Shown piece after piece: positions 7,343-14,932 of a DNA stretch of 64,000 nucleotides. The translations under genes and the position numbers were made by a program. Below the pieces are notes generated by a model. It saw only the letters and a list, made by a program, of their open reading frames with translations, did not search any database and was not told the DNA's origin. Source of the DNA: Oscillospiraceae bacterium (GTDB taxonomy: Bacteria; Bacillota; Clostridia; Oscillospirales; Oscillospiraceae); NCBI GenBank assembly GCA_017395935.1, contig JAFQNL010000034.1:22058-86057 (forward strand), given 5' to 3'. How positions within the stretch are numbered: the stretch's first letter is position 1; every line of letters begins with the position of its first letter.

Positions 7343-8839
7343 TCAGTCCTCTCTGGCCCAGTCGTAGGCGCATTTGACTGCCTTGTTCCAGCCCCGGACC
7401 TTCTTGTCCCGCTGAGCGGAGTCGATCCCGGGAGTGAAGATCCGGTCAATGGCCCAGTTCTGCCGGACTTCCTCTCTGCTCTTCCAGTAGCCCACGGCAA
7501 GACCGGCCAGATAGGCGGCGCCCATAGCGGTGGTCTCTACACAGACCGGCCGGTGGACGGGGCCCTGAATGATGTCCGACTGGATTTGCATGAGCAGATC
7601 GTTGGCCGAAGCGCCGCCGTCCACTTTCAGAGCGGAGAGACGGATGCCAGAGTCTGCCTCCATGGCCCCCAGTACGTCGAAGGTCTGATAGGCCAGCGAC
7701 TCCAGAGTGGCCCGGATAATATGGTATTTGTTTACGCCCCGGGTCAGTCCTACAATGGCGCCCCGGGCATAAGCATCCCAGTGGGGGGCGCCGAGGCCGG
7801 TAAAGGCGGGGACAACATAGCATCCGTTGGTATCCGATACCTTACGGGCGAAATATTCCGAGTCGGCGGCCGAGTCCACGATCTTCAGCTGATCCCGCAG
7901 CCACTGGATGGCCGATCCGGCTACAAAGATAGAGCCTTCCAGAGCGTAGGTTACTTTGCCGTCCAGACCCCAGGCGATGGTGGTGACCAGACCGTTGTGA
8001 GAGAAGACCGGAGTCTCGCCGGTGTTCATGAGCATAAAGCAGCCGGTGCCGTAAGTGTTCTTAGCCTCGCCCGGCTGGAAGCAGGTCTGGCCGAAGAGGG
8101 CTGACTGCTGGTCGCCGGCAGCGCCGGCAATGGGAATGGAGCCGCCGAAAAGATCAACCACCGTATGACCATAGACACAGCTGGAGGGCATAGCCTGAGG
8201 CAGCATGGCCCGGGGGATCTCCAGCTTGGTCAGAATTTCTTCGTCCCAGGTCAGATCAACGATATTGAACAGCATTGTCCGGGAGGCGTTAGAGTAGTCG
8301 GTCACATGGACTTTGCCGCCGGTCAGCTTCCAGATCAGCCAGGTTTCCACTGTTCCGAAGAGCAGCTGTCCGGCCTCAGCCTTCGCCCTGGCACCGGGCA
8401 CATGCTCCAGCAGCCAGCGGATTTTGGTGGCGGAAAAATAGGGGTCAATGACCAGACCGGTTTTGGCCCGGAACGCGTCGGTGCAGCCTTCCAGTACCAG
8501 CTGGTCGCAGTATTCTGCCGTCCGGCGGTCCTGCCAGACGATGGCGTTATGGATGGGTTCACCGGTCTCCCGGTCCCAGACGATGGTGGTTTCCCGCTGA
8601 TTGGTGATACCGATGGCGGCGATATCGGCAGCGGAAGCGCCGATCTTGTTCAGAGCTTCGGCAGCCACGGCATACTGAGTCAGCCAGATCTCGGTGGCGT
8701 CGTGCTCCACCCAGCCGGGCTGGGGGAAATACTGAGTAAATTCCTTCTGGGCAACGCTGCACATCCGACCCTGCCGGTCGAAGAGGATACAACGATTGCT
8801 GGTAGTGCCCGAATCCAGCGCCATAATATACTTTGCCAT
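7343..8839 (-). CDS. glpK: Glycerol kinase
   Basis: Phosphorylates glycerol to glycerol 3-phosphate with ATP in the cytoplasm. The protein is 498 residues, the usual family length. FGGY-kinase landmarks are DSGTTSNR (residues 9-16), WVEHDATE (43-50), GITNQRET, the IVWQDRRT active-site strand, [13 protein letters not shown] and the C-terminal [14 protein letters not shown]. The sequence resembles the E. coli type; the activation-loop histidine phosphorylated by the phosphotransferase system in many Firmicutes is not evident (VVDLFGG is there instead). The ATG at 8839 follows AGGAGGTCGTCCT. It stands alone, with neither a glycerol facilitator nor a dehydrogenase beside it. Confidence 0.97.
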   Translation of the reverse strand: MAKYIMALDSGTTSNRCILFDRQGRMCSVAQKEFTQYFPQPGWVEHDATEIWLTQYAVAAEALNKIGASAADIAAIGITNQRETTIVWDRETGEPIHNAIVWQDRRTAEYCDQLVLEGCTDAFRAKTGLVIDPYFSATKIRWLLEHVPGARAKAEAGQLLFGTVETWLIWKLTGGKVHVTDYSNASRTMLFNIVDLTWDEEILTKLEIPRAMLPQAMPSSCVYGHTVVDLFGGSIPIAGAAGDQQSALFGQTCFQPGEAKNTYGTGCFMLMNTGETPVFSHNGLVTTIAWGLDGKVTYALEGSIFVAGSAIQWLRDQLKIVDSAADSEYFARKVSDTNGCYVVPAFTGLGAPHWDAYARGAIVGLTRGVNKYHIIRATLESLAYQTFDVLGAMEADSGIRLSALKVDGGASANDLLMQIQSDIIQGPVHRPVCVETTAMGAAYLAGLAVGYWKSREEVRQNWAIDRIFTPGIDSAQRDKKVRGWNKAVKCAYDWARED

Positions 8840-8878
8840 AGGACGACCTCCTGACTGATGGTTTCTGTCTGTAGGACC

Positions 8879-8907
8879 AGTATACATTAAGAAAAGAGAT
8901 TTGTCAT
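8879..8907 (-). promoter_or_regulatory. Promoter of glpK
   Basis: On the minus strand, -35 ATGACA (8902-8907) and -10 TATACT (8879-8884) are spaced 17 bases apart, 39 bases upstream of the glpK ATG. No cre-like palindrome was recognised. Confidence 0.65.
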
Positions 8908-8945
8908 TAGTCAACTGCCCGGCACTTCCCGGATTTGGCCATGTG

Positions 8946-8954
8946 TGCTATACT
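8946..8954 (+). promoter_or_regulatory. Extended -10 promoter of the HAD phosphatase gene
   Basis: TGCTATACT forms an extended -10 element 46 bases before the ATG at 9001. The -35 region is poor. The same TGTGC-TATACT wording appears before the GntR gene at 18371-18381. Confidence 0.55.
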
Positions 8955-9000
8955 GAGGCAAAATGAACGGCCGTTTTGCCGGCGGCAAAGGAGCAGGACT

Positions 9001-9774
9001 ATGATCAAAGCGATCTTTTTTGATATTGACGGTACGCTGCTGTCTCACTCTATGGGCTGTATTCCGCTCGACACGCTGGAGGCGCTATGCCGGCTTCGGG
9101 AGAAAGGGATCCGGACGGCCATTGCCACCGGACGGCATCTGCTGGAGATGCGGGAACTGCCGGTCTGGCAGACACCGTATGACGGCTATGTGCTGCTCAA
9201 TGGACAAATGGTACTGGGTAAGGAGCTGGAGCCTCTGTTTGAAGCGCCTTTTCTGCCGGCCGAGCGGGACTATCTGGTTCGGCTGTTTGAGGAAAAGAAG
9301 ACTCCGCTCATTTTGGCTGACCGGCAGCGGATGTATATCAACTTTTCCACTCCGGCTGTAGAGCGGGCTCAGGCGGCCATCTCCACACCGGTCCCGCCGG
9401 TGGGACAGTACCGGGGAGAGAGCCTCTTTCAGGCCATTGCCTTTGCCGGTGCCGGAGCGGAGGAAACCCTCTCCCGGGCGCTGCCCGGCTGCGGACTTAC
9501 CCGCTGGAATTCCTTTGGCATTGACGTGACGCCTCAAGGAGGGGGCAAAGTGACCGGGCTGCGGCTGCTGATGGAACGCTGGGGGATTTGCAGGGAGGAG
9601 ACGATGGCTTTTGGAGACGGAGAGAACGACCTGGAAATGCTCCGTTTTGCCGGCATCGGCGTAGCTATGGGCAATGCCCCGGAGAGCGTGAAAGAGGCGG
9701 CTGACTATGTGACGTCAAGCGTGGATGATGGCGGAGTTGCCCGAGGACTGAAAGCGCTGGGGCTCCTCCCCTGA
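9001..9774 (+). CDS. Cof-type HAD-IIB family phosphatase
   Basis: A 257-residue haloacid dehalogenase superfamily hydrolase, predicted to remove phosphate from a small phosphorylated metabolite. The catalytic DIDGTLLS motif gives nucleophile Asp8 and acid/base Asp10. IATGRHLLEM is motif II, a Lys in GGGKVTGLRLL is motif III, and FGDGENDLEML is motif IV. The large cap inserted between motifs II and III is of the Cof/IIB type. The ATG at 9001 follows AAAGGAGCAGGACT; an earlier in-frame ATG at 8935 overlaps the promoter. It is divergent from glpK. The substrate is not predictable within this broad family. Confidence 0.9.
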   Translation: MIKAIFFDIDGTLLSHSMGCIPLDTLEALCRLREKGIRTAIATGRHLLEMRELPVWQTPYDGYVLLNGQMVLGKELEPLFEAPFLPAERDYLVRLFEEKKTPLILADRQRMYINFSTPAVERAQAAISTPVPPVGQYRGESLFQAIAFAGAGAEETLSRALPGCGLTRWNSFGIDVTPQGGGKVTGLRLLMERWGICREETMAFGDGENDLEMLRFAGIGVAMGNAPESVKEAADYVTSSVDDGGVARGLKALGLLP

Positions 9775-9911
9775 AGAAGCGGCGCTCGTGCAGAGCACGG
9801 GAGAGTTCTTTGCTGGAGAGGGCTTATCCTGAATGGCGGAACGGATTTTAGTGAATGGTGCTGGAAACGAAACGGTATTTATAATGTAGTGGGTTGGCTT
9901 TGCCCGGACAA

Positions 9912-9944
9912 AAGAGATGACACCGGTAACCGGTGTCATCTCTT
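9912..9944. terminator. Bidirectional terminator between HAD gene and ruvX
   Basis: A perfect 16-bp stem (9912-9927 against 9929-9944) centred on ACCGGTAACCGGT. The outer arms are AAGAG/CTCTT, so each strand ends in a short T-rich tail. It separates two converging genes. The preceding 9775-9911 stretch holds only a weak CGTGC/GCACG hairpin and nothing else recognisable. Confidence 0.75.
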
Positions 9945-9947
9945 CTT

Positions 9948-10373
9948 TCATCCGTTGGGATGCAGTCTTTTATAGGTCAGAAAACCCTCGAGAATGAGGG
10001 TGGCAGCGACGGCGTCTACGGTGTTCTTCCGCTTCTTGCCGTGGCGGCCGTTCTCCGTCAGGATCCGGTGGGCGTCTACCGTGGTCCGGCGCTCATCCCA
10101 CATGGTGAGGGGGAGGCCGGTCTCGGCCTTGAGACGCTCACCCATGGCAAGGCTCTTTTCCGAACGCTCGCCCAGCGTGGCATTCATATTCTTGGGCCAG
10201 CCCAGCACCAACTCGTCCACTCCGTGCTCGGCGATAATTTTCTTCAGCTCCTCTACCACTTTGTCCTGATTCCGGCTGTGGATGACGGTGGTAAAGCCGG
10301 CCAACATGCCGAAAGGGTCGGAGATGGCAACGCCGGTCCGGGCGTCACCGTAGTCAATGGCCATAATTCGCAT
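9948..10373 (-). CDS. ruvX: Putative Holliday junction resolvase / pre-16S rRNA nuclease YqgF
   Basis: A 141-residue RNase H-fold protein of the YqgF/RuvX family, which trims pre-16S rRNA and was first proposed as a Holliday junction resolvase. The metal-binding start IMAIDYGDARTGVA (Asp7) is seen, then LVLGWPKNMNATLGER (about residues 56-71), MWDERRTTV (about 91-99) and the C-terminal TVDAVAATLILEGFL with the last acidic residue. Length is normal. The ATG at 10373 follows GGGGAGGTCCC. It is transcribed alone leftward. Confidence 0.93.
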   Translation of the reverse strand: MRIMAIDYGDARTGVAISDPFGMLAGFTTVIHSRNQDKVVEELKKIIAEHGVDELVLGWPKNMNATLGERSEKSLAMGERLKAETGLPLTMWDERRTTVDAHRILTENGRHGKKRKNTVDAVAATLILEGFLTYKRLHPNG

Positions 10374-10408
10374 AAAAGGGACCTCCCCTGTGAGGATATG
10401 TTTCTCTT

Positions 10409-10438
10409 ATCATATCACAGAGAAGGCTTTTTTGTCTA
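10409..10438 (-). promoter_or_regulatory. Promoter of ruvX
   Basis: On the minus strand, -35 TAGACA (10433-10438) and -10 TATGAT (10409-10414) are 18 bases apart. The -10 is preceded by TGA, giving an extended form. It lies 36 bases from the ruvX ATG. Confidence 0.6.
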
Positions 10439-10574
10439 TCGGCTACTTAACCGCCGATGCTGGCAGGATTCCTCCTCACGCTGATAGGGAAAGCTGTCAT
10501 TGAGAGGAGAACCATTTTTTTCACTGGTCGAGCTTTGGAACAGGGACAAGGGCCTTTCTTCACAAATTGTTTAC

Positions 10575-10603
10575 TTGCCTTTTGGCTGCCCTTCGCCTAT
10601 AAT
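10575..10603 (+). promoter_or_regulatory. Promoter of the VanZ-like gene
   Basis: -35 TTGCCT (10575-10580) and consensus -10 TATAAT (10598-10603) with 17 bases between, 26 bases before the ATG at 10630. Confidence 0.75.
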
Positions 10604-10629
10604 GCAGCAAGCTCCAAAGGAGGGAAACT

Positions 10630-11148
10630 ATGACAGAACAGACAAGAATGACCCTCGGAACGGTGCTTTTGGTCCTGTTCCGGATCCTGTTTACCGGCTT
10701 TGCCGTCTATACCACCTGGTTTATCTTCTCCAACTCCATGGAGGTGGCTGCTGTCTCCTCGGCTAAGAGCGCGCAGGTGCTCCAGAGTGTCAACGGCCTG
10801 ATGACCCAGCTGGGGCTGGACAAACTGAGCAGCTATGAGATCCGAAAGCTGGCGCACTTTGCCGAGTTTGCTGTGCTGGGCTTCTGGTTTATGTGCTGCC
10901 TGCGGGTCTACACCAGAAAATATATCCGGCATATCAGCTGGCCGCTGCTGCTGGGACTGGTTATTGCCAACGTGGACGAGACCATCCAGCTCTATGTCGC
11001 CGGCCGCTCCTCCAGCGTCAGCGACGTCTGGATTGACTTTGGCGGCGTCTGCGCCGGTGTGCTGGCCGCTTTCTGCCTGCTGCTTCTGCTGGGCAGCCTG
11101 CTCTATCTGATGGGCTTCGGCAGGGGACGGGCCCGGCAACCGGCCTGA
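10630..11148 (+). CDS. VanZ family membrane protein
   Basis: A 172-residue integral membrane protein with about four hydrophobic segments (near residues 8-30, 68-88, 100-112 and 133-160). The VanZ-family pattern is clear: FSNSMEVAAVSSAKSAQV after the first segment, RKLAHFAEFAVLGF (about 75-88), and DETIQLYVAGRSSSVSDVWIDFGG before the last segment. VanZ gives low-level teicoplanin resistance in vancomycin clusters, but most homologues such as this one stand alone and their role is not established. The ATG at 10630 follows AAAGGAGGGAAACT. It ends about 68 bases before the promoter of the rpmG operon. Confidence 0.9.
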   Translation: MTEQTRMTLGTVLLVLFRILFTGFAVYTTWFIFSNSMEVAAVSSAKSAQVLQSVNGLMTQLGLDKLSSYEIRKLAHFAEFAVLGFWFMCCLRVYTRKYIRHISWPLLLGLVIANVDETIQLYVAGRSSSVSDVWIDFGGVCAGVLAAFCLLLLLGSLLYLMGFGRGRARQPA

Positions 11149-11215
11149 AATAAGAAAAAGCGCTTTCCAAAAGGGAAAAGCCGGGATAATTCTCGAAAAA
11201 GATTTGAAATAATGC

Positions 11216-11244
11216 TTGACTGAGGACTTCGGTTGTGGTATTCT
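11216..11244 (+). promoter_or_regulatory. Promoter of rpmG-secE-nusG-rplK-rplA
   Basis: -35 TTGACT (11216-11221) and -10 TATTCT (11239-11244) are 17 bases apart. Transcription should start near 11251. No other promoter is evident before rplA, so the five genes probably share it. Confidence 0.75.
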
Positions 11245-11365
11245 ATCTTCACCTGTGAAAGCGGGCTTTGTTGTGTTGCGTTTTTTAGCGTATCCTCACC
11301 CCGCTTGCCCCGCTTCGGTGGGAACACAGGGAGGCAGAATACCTTCTGTCGAAGTCCTCAAGTCA
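11217..11365. repeat. Inverted repeat carrying a reversed copy of the rpmG promoter
   Basis: The left arm TGACT-GAGGACTTCG (11217-11231) plus GGTATTCT (11237-11244) is repeated in reverse complement on the right as AGAATACC (11336-11343) and CGAAGTCCTC-A-AGTCA (11350-11365). The reversed copy has one extra base, and its -35/-10 spacing is 19 rather than 17. The left arm lies upstream of the predicted start site, so a transcript from this promoter would carry only the right arm. Confidence 0.75.
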
Positions 11366-11395
11366 TATCAGGGTCCCCTTGCGGGATCATGCCTT

Positions 11396-11449
11396 GCCGG
11401 TCTTTGACAGATGTTTGCCCCGTTTCGGGCCATCTGCCGGAGAACCGGC
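11396..11449 (+). promoter_or_regulatory. Nested stem-loop in the rpmG leader
   Basis: Three nested complementary pairs lie just upstream of rpmG: GCCGGT/ACCGGC (outer, 11396-11401 and 11444-11449), CAGATG/CATCTG (11408-11413 and 11431-11436) and GCCC/GGGC (inner, 11417-11420 and 11427-11430). There is no U-run, so it is not a simple terminator. It could be a protein-binding or stability element of the leader. Confidence 0.55.
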
Positions 11450-11498
11450 ATTATTTGTGCCCGAGACAACCAAACACAAACTAAGGAGGTGCCGAACT

Positions 11499-11663
11499 AT
11501 GGCGAAGGCCGGCGCACGGGTGAAGATCACCCTGAGATGCAAAGAGTGCAAGCAGAGAAACTACAACACCAATAAGAACAAGAAGAACACTACCGACAAG
11601 CTGAAGCTGAACAAGTATTGTCCTTTCTGCCGCAAGCACACTGAACACGTCGAGACCAAGTAA
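11499..11663 (+). CDS. rpmG: 50S ribosomal protein L33
   Basis: A 54-residue ribosomal protein of the large subunit. It is the zinc-binding form: two CxxC pairs are visible (Cys14/Cys17 in RCKEC and Cys41/Cys44 in YCPFC). The ATG at 11499 follows TAAGGAGGTGCCGAACT. It begins the rpmG-secE-nusG-rplK-rplA operon, the classical Firmicutes order. The presence of cysteines suggests use under zinc-replete conditions; a cysteine-free paralogue, if any, lies outside the window. Confidence 0.97.
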   Translation: MAKAGARVKITLRCKECKQRNYNTNKNKKNTTDKLKLNKYCPFCRKHTEHVETK

Positions 11664-11686
11664 TCGGGAAGGAAGAGTGTTTGAAC

Positions 11687-11941
11687 ATGGCTGAGAATAA
11701 GGCAATCGAAAAGAAGGAGAAGAAGCCTAATTGGTTCGTTACCAAGTTCCAGTCCCTGAAGAGATGGGCAAAGGACGTTAAGGGCGAACTGAAGAAGGTC
11801 GTCTGGCCCGACAAGAAAGAGACCCTGACCAATACCGGCGTCGTTTTCGGCGTGGTAATGGGTATGGGTGCCTGCATCTGGATCTTTGATGCGGTTGCTG
11901 CCGGCGTGATTCGTGCCCTGATCAACCTGGTCGCAGGCTGA
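11687..11941 (+). CDS. secE: Preprotein translocase subunit SecE
   Basis: A small clamp subunit of the SecYEG channel in the inner membrane, 84 residues. A charged amphipathic stretch with the family motif GELKKVVWPDKKET (about residues 33-46) precedes a single membrane helix (about residues 49-70). The ATG at 11687 is used here. A TTG six bases upstream (11681) has better spacing to the AAGGAAG site and cannot be excluded; it would add two residues. It lies between rpmG and nusG as usual. Confidence 0.95.
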   Translation: MAENKAIEKKEKKPNWFVTKFQSLKRWAKDVKGELKKVVWPDKKETLTNTGVVFGVVMGMGACIWIFDAVAAGVIRALINLVAG

Positions 11942-11951
11942 GGAAACGAAC

Positions 11952-12476
11952 ATGGCTGAAAGCGCAAAGTGGTATGTGGTCCACACCTACTCCGGATATG
12001 AGAACACTGTAGCCAGTGCAATCATGAAGAACGTGGACAACCGCAATCTGCACGATCTGATCTGTGAGGTCACCATCCCCATGGAGACTGTCACCGAGAT
12101 CACAGAAAACGGCCCCAAGACTGTCGAACGCAAAGTCTTCCCCGGCTATGTGCTGGTGAAGATGGTGCTGGACGATATGAGCTGGCACGTGATCCGCAAT
12201 ATCCGCGGTGTCACCGGTTTCGTCGGCTCCGGCAATAAGGCAATTCCCCTCACTGACGAGGAAGTCATCGCTATGGGCGTTGAGAAGCATGAAGTACATG
12301 TCTCCTTCGCCGTTGGCGACAGCGTTAAGATCATTGACGGCGCTCTCTCCTCTTTCATCGGCACGGTGGAAGAGATGGACGTGGAAAAGAACAAGGTCCG
12401 CGTCGTGGTTTCCATGTTCGGTCGAGAGACCCCTGTGGAACTGGAACTGGATCAGGTAGAGCCTGTCGAACTGTAA
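11952..12476 (+). CDS. nusG: Transcription termination/antitermination factor NusG
   Basis: Binds RNA polymerase and modulates pausing and coupling to translation. The protein is 174 residues, with an NGN domain beginning KWYVVHTYSGYENTVA (residues 6-21) and containing FPGYVLVKM, then a KOW domain near FAVGDSVKIIDGALSSFIGTV. The start ATG at 11952 follows TGAGGAAACGAAC, overlapping the secE stop codon, so the two genes are translationally close. It is followed by rplK after 46 bases. Confidence 0.97.
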   Translation: MAESAKWYVVHTYSGYENTVASAIMKNVDNRNLHDLICEVTIPMETVTEITENGPKTVERKVFPGYVLVKMVLDDMSWHVIRNIRGVTGFVGSGNKAIPLTDEEVIAMGVEKHEVHVSFAVGDSVKIIDGALSSFIGTVEEMDVEKNKVRVVVSMFGRETPVELELDQVEPVEL

Positions 12477-12522
12477 ACAGAACAAAACTTGTTCATCTGA
12501 AGAATTTTAGGAGGTGCTCTTC

Positions 12523-12963
12523 GTGGCAGCTAAACCCAAGAATAAGAAAATCACTGGCTATGTCAAACTGCAGATCCCCGCAGGCAAGGCTACTCCCGCT
12601 CCCCCTGTCGGTCCTGCTCTGGGCCAGCACGGCGTCAACATCGCCGCTTTTACCAAGGAATTCAATGAGCGTACCAAGAAGGATATCGGTCTGATCATCC
12701 CCGTTATCATCACTGTCTACGCTGACCGTTCCTACACCTTCATTTGCAAGACCCCTCCCGCAGCCGTTCTGCTGAAGAAGGCCTGCAACCTGGAGTCTGC
12801 TTCCGGCGTGCCCAACAAGACCAAGGTCGCTACCATCTCCAAGGCTGAGATCCAGAAGATCGCTGAGCTGAAGATGCCCGACCTGAACGCTGCTTCTCTG
12901 GAGGCCGCTATGTCCATGATCGCCGGTACCGCCCGCTCCATGGGTATCGTCGTTGGCGAGTAA
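12523..12963 (+). CDS. rplK: 50S ribosomal protein L11
   Basis: Large-subunit protein of the GTPase-associated centre, 146 residues. The N-terminal domain has [20 protein letters not shown] (a 20-residue proline-rich start typical of L11), and the C-terminal RNA-binding domain contains [14 protein letters not shown]. The GTG at 12523 is chosen because AGGAGGTGCTCTTC precedes it; the in-frame GTG at 12514 lies inside that ribosome site. It is followed by rplA after 14 bases. Confidence 0.96.
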   Translation: MAAKPKNKKITGYVKLQIPAGKATPAPPVGPALGQHGVNIAAFTKEFNERTKKDIGLIIPVIITVYADRSYTFICKTPPAAVLLKKACNLESASGVPNKTKVATISKAEIQKIAELKMPDLNAASLEAAMSMIAGTARSMGIVVGE

Positions 12964-12977
12964 GGAGGTAACTAACT

Positions 12978-13670
12978 GTGTTTAAGGGTAAGAAATATCA
13001 GGACAGCGTTAAGCTGATCGAAAAAGGCAATCTGTATGAAGTCACCGAGGCTATGGACCTGATCGGCAAGACCGCTAAGGCCAAGTTCGATGAGACCGTC
13101 GAGGTCCATCTGCGCCTCGGCGTCGATGGCCGTCATGCTGACCAGCAGGTCCGCGGCGCCATCGTCCTCCCCAACGGCACCGGTAAGACCGCCCGCGTTC
13201 TGGTCTTCGCCAAGGGCGCTCAGGCTGAGGCCGCCAAGGCTGCCGGCGCTGAGTATGTCGGCGAGATGGATCTGGTCGACAAGATCATGAAGGAAAACTG
13301 GTTTGACTACGATGTGGTCATCGCCACCCCCGATATGATGCGTTTCGTCGGCCGTCTGGGCCGCGTTCTGGGCCCCAAGGGCCTGATGCCCTCCCCCAAG
13401 TCCGGCACCGTCACCCCCGACGCCGGCAAGGCCGTTGCTGAAGCTAAGGCTGGTAAGGTCGAGTACCGTCTGGACAAGACCAACATCATCCACTGCCCCA
13501 TCGGCAAGGTCTCCTTCGGCACTCAGAAGCTGGAAGAGAACTTCAACGCTCTGGTCGGCGCCGTTATCAAGGCTAAGCCCGCTGCCGCCAAGGGTCAGTA
13601 TATCCGCTCCTGCACCGTGGCCTCCACCATGGGCCCTGGCATCCGCGTGAACCCCGCCAAGCTGGTGTAA
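12978..13670 (+). CDS. rplA: 50S ribosomal protein L1
   Basis: Stalk-base protein binding 23S rRNA helices 76-78, 230 residues as usual. Recognisable parts are [20 protein letters not shown] (about residues 37-56), [20 protein letters not shown] (about 115-134), PSPKSGTVT, and the C-terminal TMGPGIRVN. The start is GTG at 12978 after AAGGAGGTAACTAACT. It is the last gene of the first ribosomal operon. A 12-bp hairpin lacking a U-run follows it and overlaps the next promoter. Confidence 0.97.
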   Translation: MFKGKKYQDSVKLIEKGNLYEVTEAMDLIGKTAKAKFDETVEVHLRLGVDGRHADQQVRGAIVLPNGTGKTARVLVFAKGAQAEAAKAAGAEYVGEMDLVDKIMKENWFDYDVVIATPDMMRFVGRLGRVLGPKGLMPSPKSGTVTPDAGKAVAEAKAGKVEYRLDKTNIIHCPIGKVSFGTQKLEENFNALVGAVIKAKPAAAKGQYIRSCTVASTMGPGIRVNPAKLV

Positions 13671-13705
13671 TTCACTCCGGATAGGAGAAAAACTGTAAAA
13701 TCCAC

Positions 13706-13738
13706 GGGAGAATGGGGTTGACAAAGCCTCATTCTCCC
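13706..13738. repeat. Inverted repeat whose loop is the rplJ -35 box
   Basis: GGGAGAATGGGG (13706-13717) pairs with CCTCATTCTCCC (13727-13738), giving 12 pairs including one G-U in RNA. The nine-base loop begins with TTGACA, the -35 element of the rplJ promoter. There is no T-run behind it. Confidence 0.75.
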
Positions 13739-13747
13739 TGGTATAAT
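13718..13747 (+). promoter_or_regulatory. Promoter of rplJ-rplL
   Basis: Consensus -35 TTGACA (13718-13723) and -10 TATAAT (13742-13747), spaced 18 bases. Transcription should start near 13754, at the 5' end of the L10 leader. Confidence 0.88.
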
Positions 13748-13753
13748 ACCACT

Positions 13754-13878
13754 TGCGTTCAAAGACAGCAGGAGCCCTATGCGTAACAGGCGAAAGCCAT
13801 CCTGCCGAGAGTGCATAAAAGATCATAGCGATTTTTTGTGTTTACTATCCTCCTGTCTTTTGACGCGGAGGATTTTTT
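13754..13878 (+). ncRNA. Ribosomal protein L10 leader
   Basis: This 125-base leader has the layout of the Firmicutes L10 leader, to which the L10-L12 complex binds. The 5' segment GCGTTCAAAGACAG (from 13755) can pair with the 3' segment CTGTCTTTTGACGC (13853-13866). That would compete with a terminator stem ATCCTCC/GGAGGAT ending in T6. The central part contains a GCGTAACAGGCGAAAGCC element like the protein-binding kink-turn region. Binding of excess L10 should favour termination before rplJ. This was recognised by pattern, not by a covariance search. Confidence 0.85.
13847..13878 (+). terminator. Terminator/attenuator of the L10 leader
   Basis: ATCCTCC (13847-13853) and GGAGGAT (13867-13873) form a 7-bp stem followed directly by TTTTTT (13873-13878), 23 bases before the rplJ start. 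The loop sequence also pairs with the 5' part of the leader, giving the alternative antiterminated fold. Confidence 0.85.
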
Positions 13879-13901
13879 CTGTTGTGAGGTGAAACGAAAC
13901 T

Positions 13902-14414
13902 ATGGCTAACGTAAGCATTATCAATGAGAAGGCTGCTGTCGTCGCTGCTCTGAAGGAGCAGATCGGCAATGCTCAGGCTGGCGTTCTGGTCGACTACAAG
14001 GGCATCACCGTCGCTGAGGATACCGAGCTGCGTAACGAGCTGCGCAAGAACGGCGTTGAATACGGCGTCGTTAAGAACACCATGGTCCGCCGCGCTCTGA
14101 ACGAGCTGGGCATTGAAGGCATGGATGCTGCTCTCAACGGCAACACTTCTATGGCCACCGCTACCGACGATCCCATCGTTCCCATCCGTCTGCTGGCTGA
14201 CGCTTCCAAGAAGATGGGCGAGAAGTTCCAGATCAAGGCCGCCTTCATGGAGGGCAAGGTTCTGTCCCAGGCCGAGATCGCTCAGCTGTCCGCTCTGACC
14301 AGCAAGAAGGATCTGTACGCTCAGCTGGTCGGCACCCTGATGGCTCCCGCCGCCAACCTGGCTGCTGTTATCAATGCTATCGCTGAGAAGCAGGAGGGCG
14401 GCGCTGCCGAGTAA
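13902..14414 (+). CDS. rplJ: 50S ribosomal protein L10
   Basis: Base of the L7/L12 stalk, 170 residues. The N-terminal rRNA-binding domain shows VLVDYKGITVAEDTELRNEL (about residues 31-50) and the VVKNTMVRRAL helix start. The C-terminal hydrophobic helix that binds L7/L12 dimers contains LVGTLMAPAANLAAVINAIA. The ATG at 13902 follows GTGAGGTGAAACGAAACT. It is probably autoregulated through the upstream leader and is co-transcribed with rplL. Confidence 0.97.
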   Translation: MANVSIINEKAAVVAALKEQIGNAQAGVLVDYKGITVAEDTELRNELRKNGVEYGVVKNTMVRRALNELGIEGMDAALNGNTSMATATDDPIVPIRLLADASKKMGEKFQIKAAFMEGKVLSQAEIAQLSALTSKKDLYAQLVGTLMAPAANLAAVINAIAEKQEGGAAE

Positions 14415-14480
14415 TCGGATCCGTCCCCAAGGCAAAAACTAAACTCAAAAGAAATTTTACTCGATTTGGAGGTAAATATC

Positions 14481-14852
14481 ATGTCTAAGATCGCTGCTAT
14501 CGTTGATGAAATCAAGGCTCTGTCCCTGCTGGAAGTTAAGGAACTGACCGACGCTCTGAAGGAAACCTTCGGTGTTGAGGCTATCGCTATGGGCGCTGGC
14601 GCTGGCGCCGCTGCCGCTGCTCCCGAGGTCGAGGAGAAGACCGAGTTCGACGTCGTCCTGGCTGGCTTCGACGCTGCTGCCAAGATCAAGGTCATCAAGG
14701 TCGTCCGTGAGGTCACCGGTCTGGGTCTGGCTGACGCCAAGAAGGCCGTTGAGGGCGCTCCCTACACCCTGAAGGAAGCCATGGCCAAGGAAGAGGCCGA
14801 GGCCCTGAAGGCCAAGCTGGAAGAGTCCGGCGCCAAGATCGAGCTGAAGTAA
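14481..14852 (+). CDS. rplL: 50S ribosomal protein L7/L12
   Basis: Acidic stalk protein that recruits translation factors, 123 residues. The N-terminal dimerisation helices are followed by an Ala/Gly-rich hinge (about residues 35-50) and the C-terminal domain with [20 protein letters not shown] and [15 protein letters not shown]. The ATG at 14481 follows TTTGGAGGTAAATATC. A strong terminator comes 25 bases after the stop, so rpoB and rpoC, which usually follow in bacteria, are not part of this operon. Confidence 0.98.
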   Translation: MSKIAAIVDEIKALSLLEVKELTDALKETFGVEAIAMGAGAGAAAAAPEVEEKTEFDVVLAGFDAAAKIKVIKVVREVTGLGLADAKKAVEGAPYTLKEAMAKEEAEALKAKLEESGAKIELK

Positions 14853-14877
14853 TTCGTCTCCCTCTTAACAACAAGGC

Positions 14878-14911
14878 TAAAAAATCCCGCTCCATACGGA
14901 GCGGGATTTTT
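14878..14911. terminator. Bidirectional terminator between rplL and the 2-oxoacid oxidoreductase operon
   Basis: ATCCCGCTCC (14884-14893) and GGAGCGGGAT (14898-14907) form a 10-bp stem with a four-base loop. It is flanked by T5 on the right and A7 on the left, so it serves both converging transcripts. Confidence 0.92.
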
Positions 14912-14932
14912 GTTCTTTCAGAGCCTTCGTTT

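Larger units (their letters stand above)
11149..11498 (+). other. Upstream region and leader of rpmG-secE-nusG
   Basis: This 350-base gap holds the rpmG promoter (11216-11244), a leader of about 250 bases, an inverted copy of the promoter (11336-11365) and a nested hairpin just before rpmG (11396-11449). A GGTCCC/GGGATC hairpin lies near 11372-11388. No open frame with a ribosome site is seen. No known riboswitch or r-protein leader was recognised. Confidence 0.7.
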
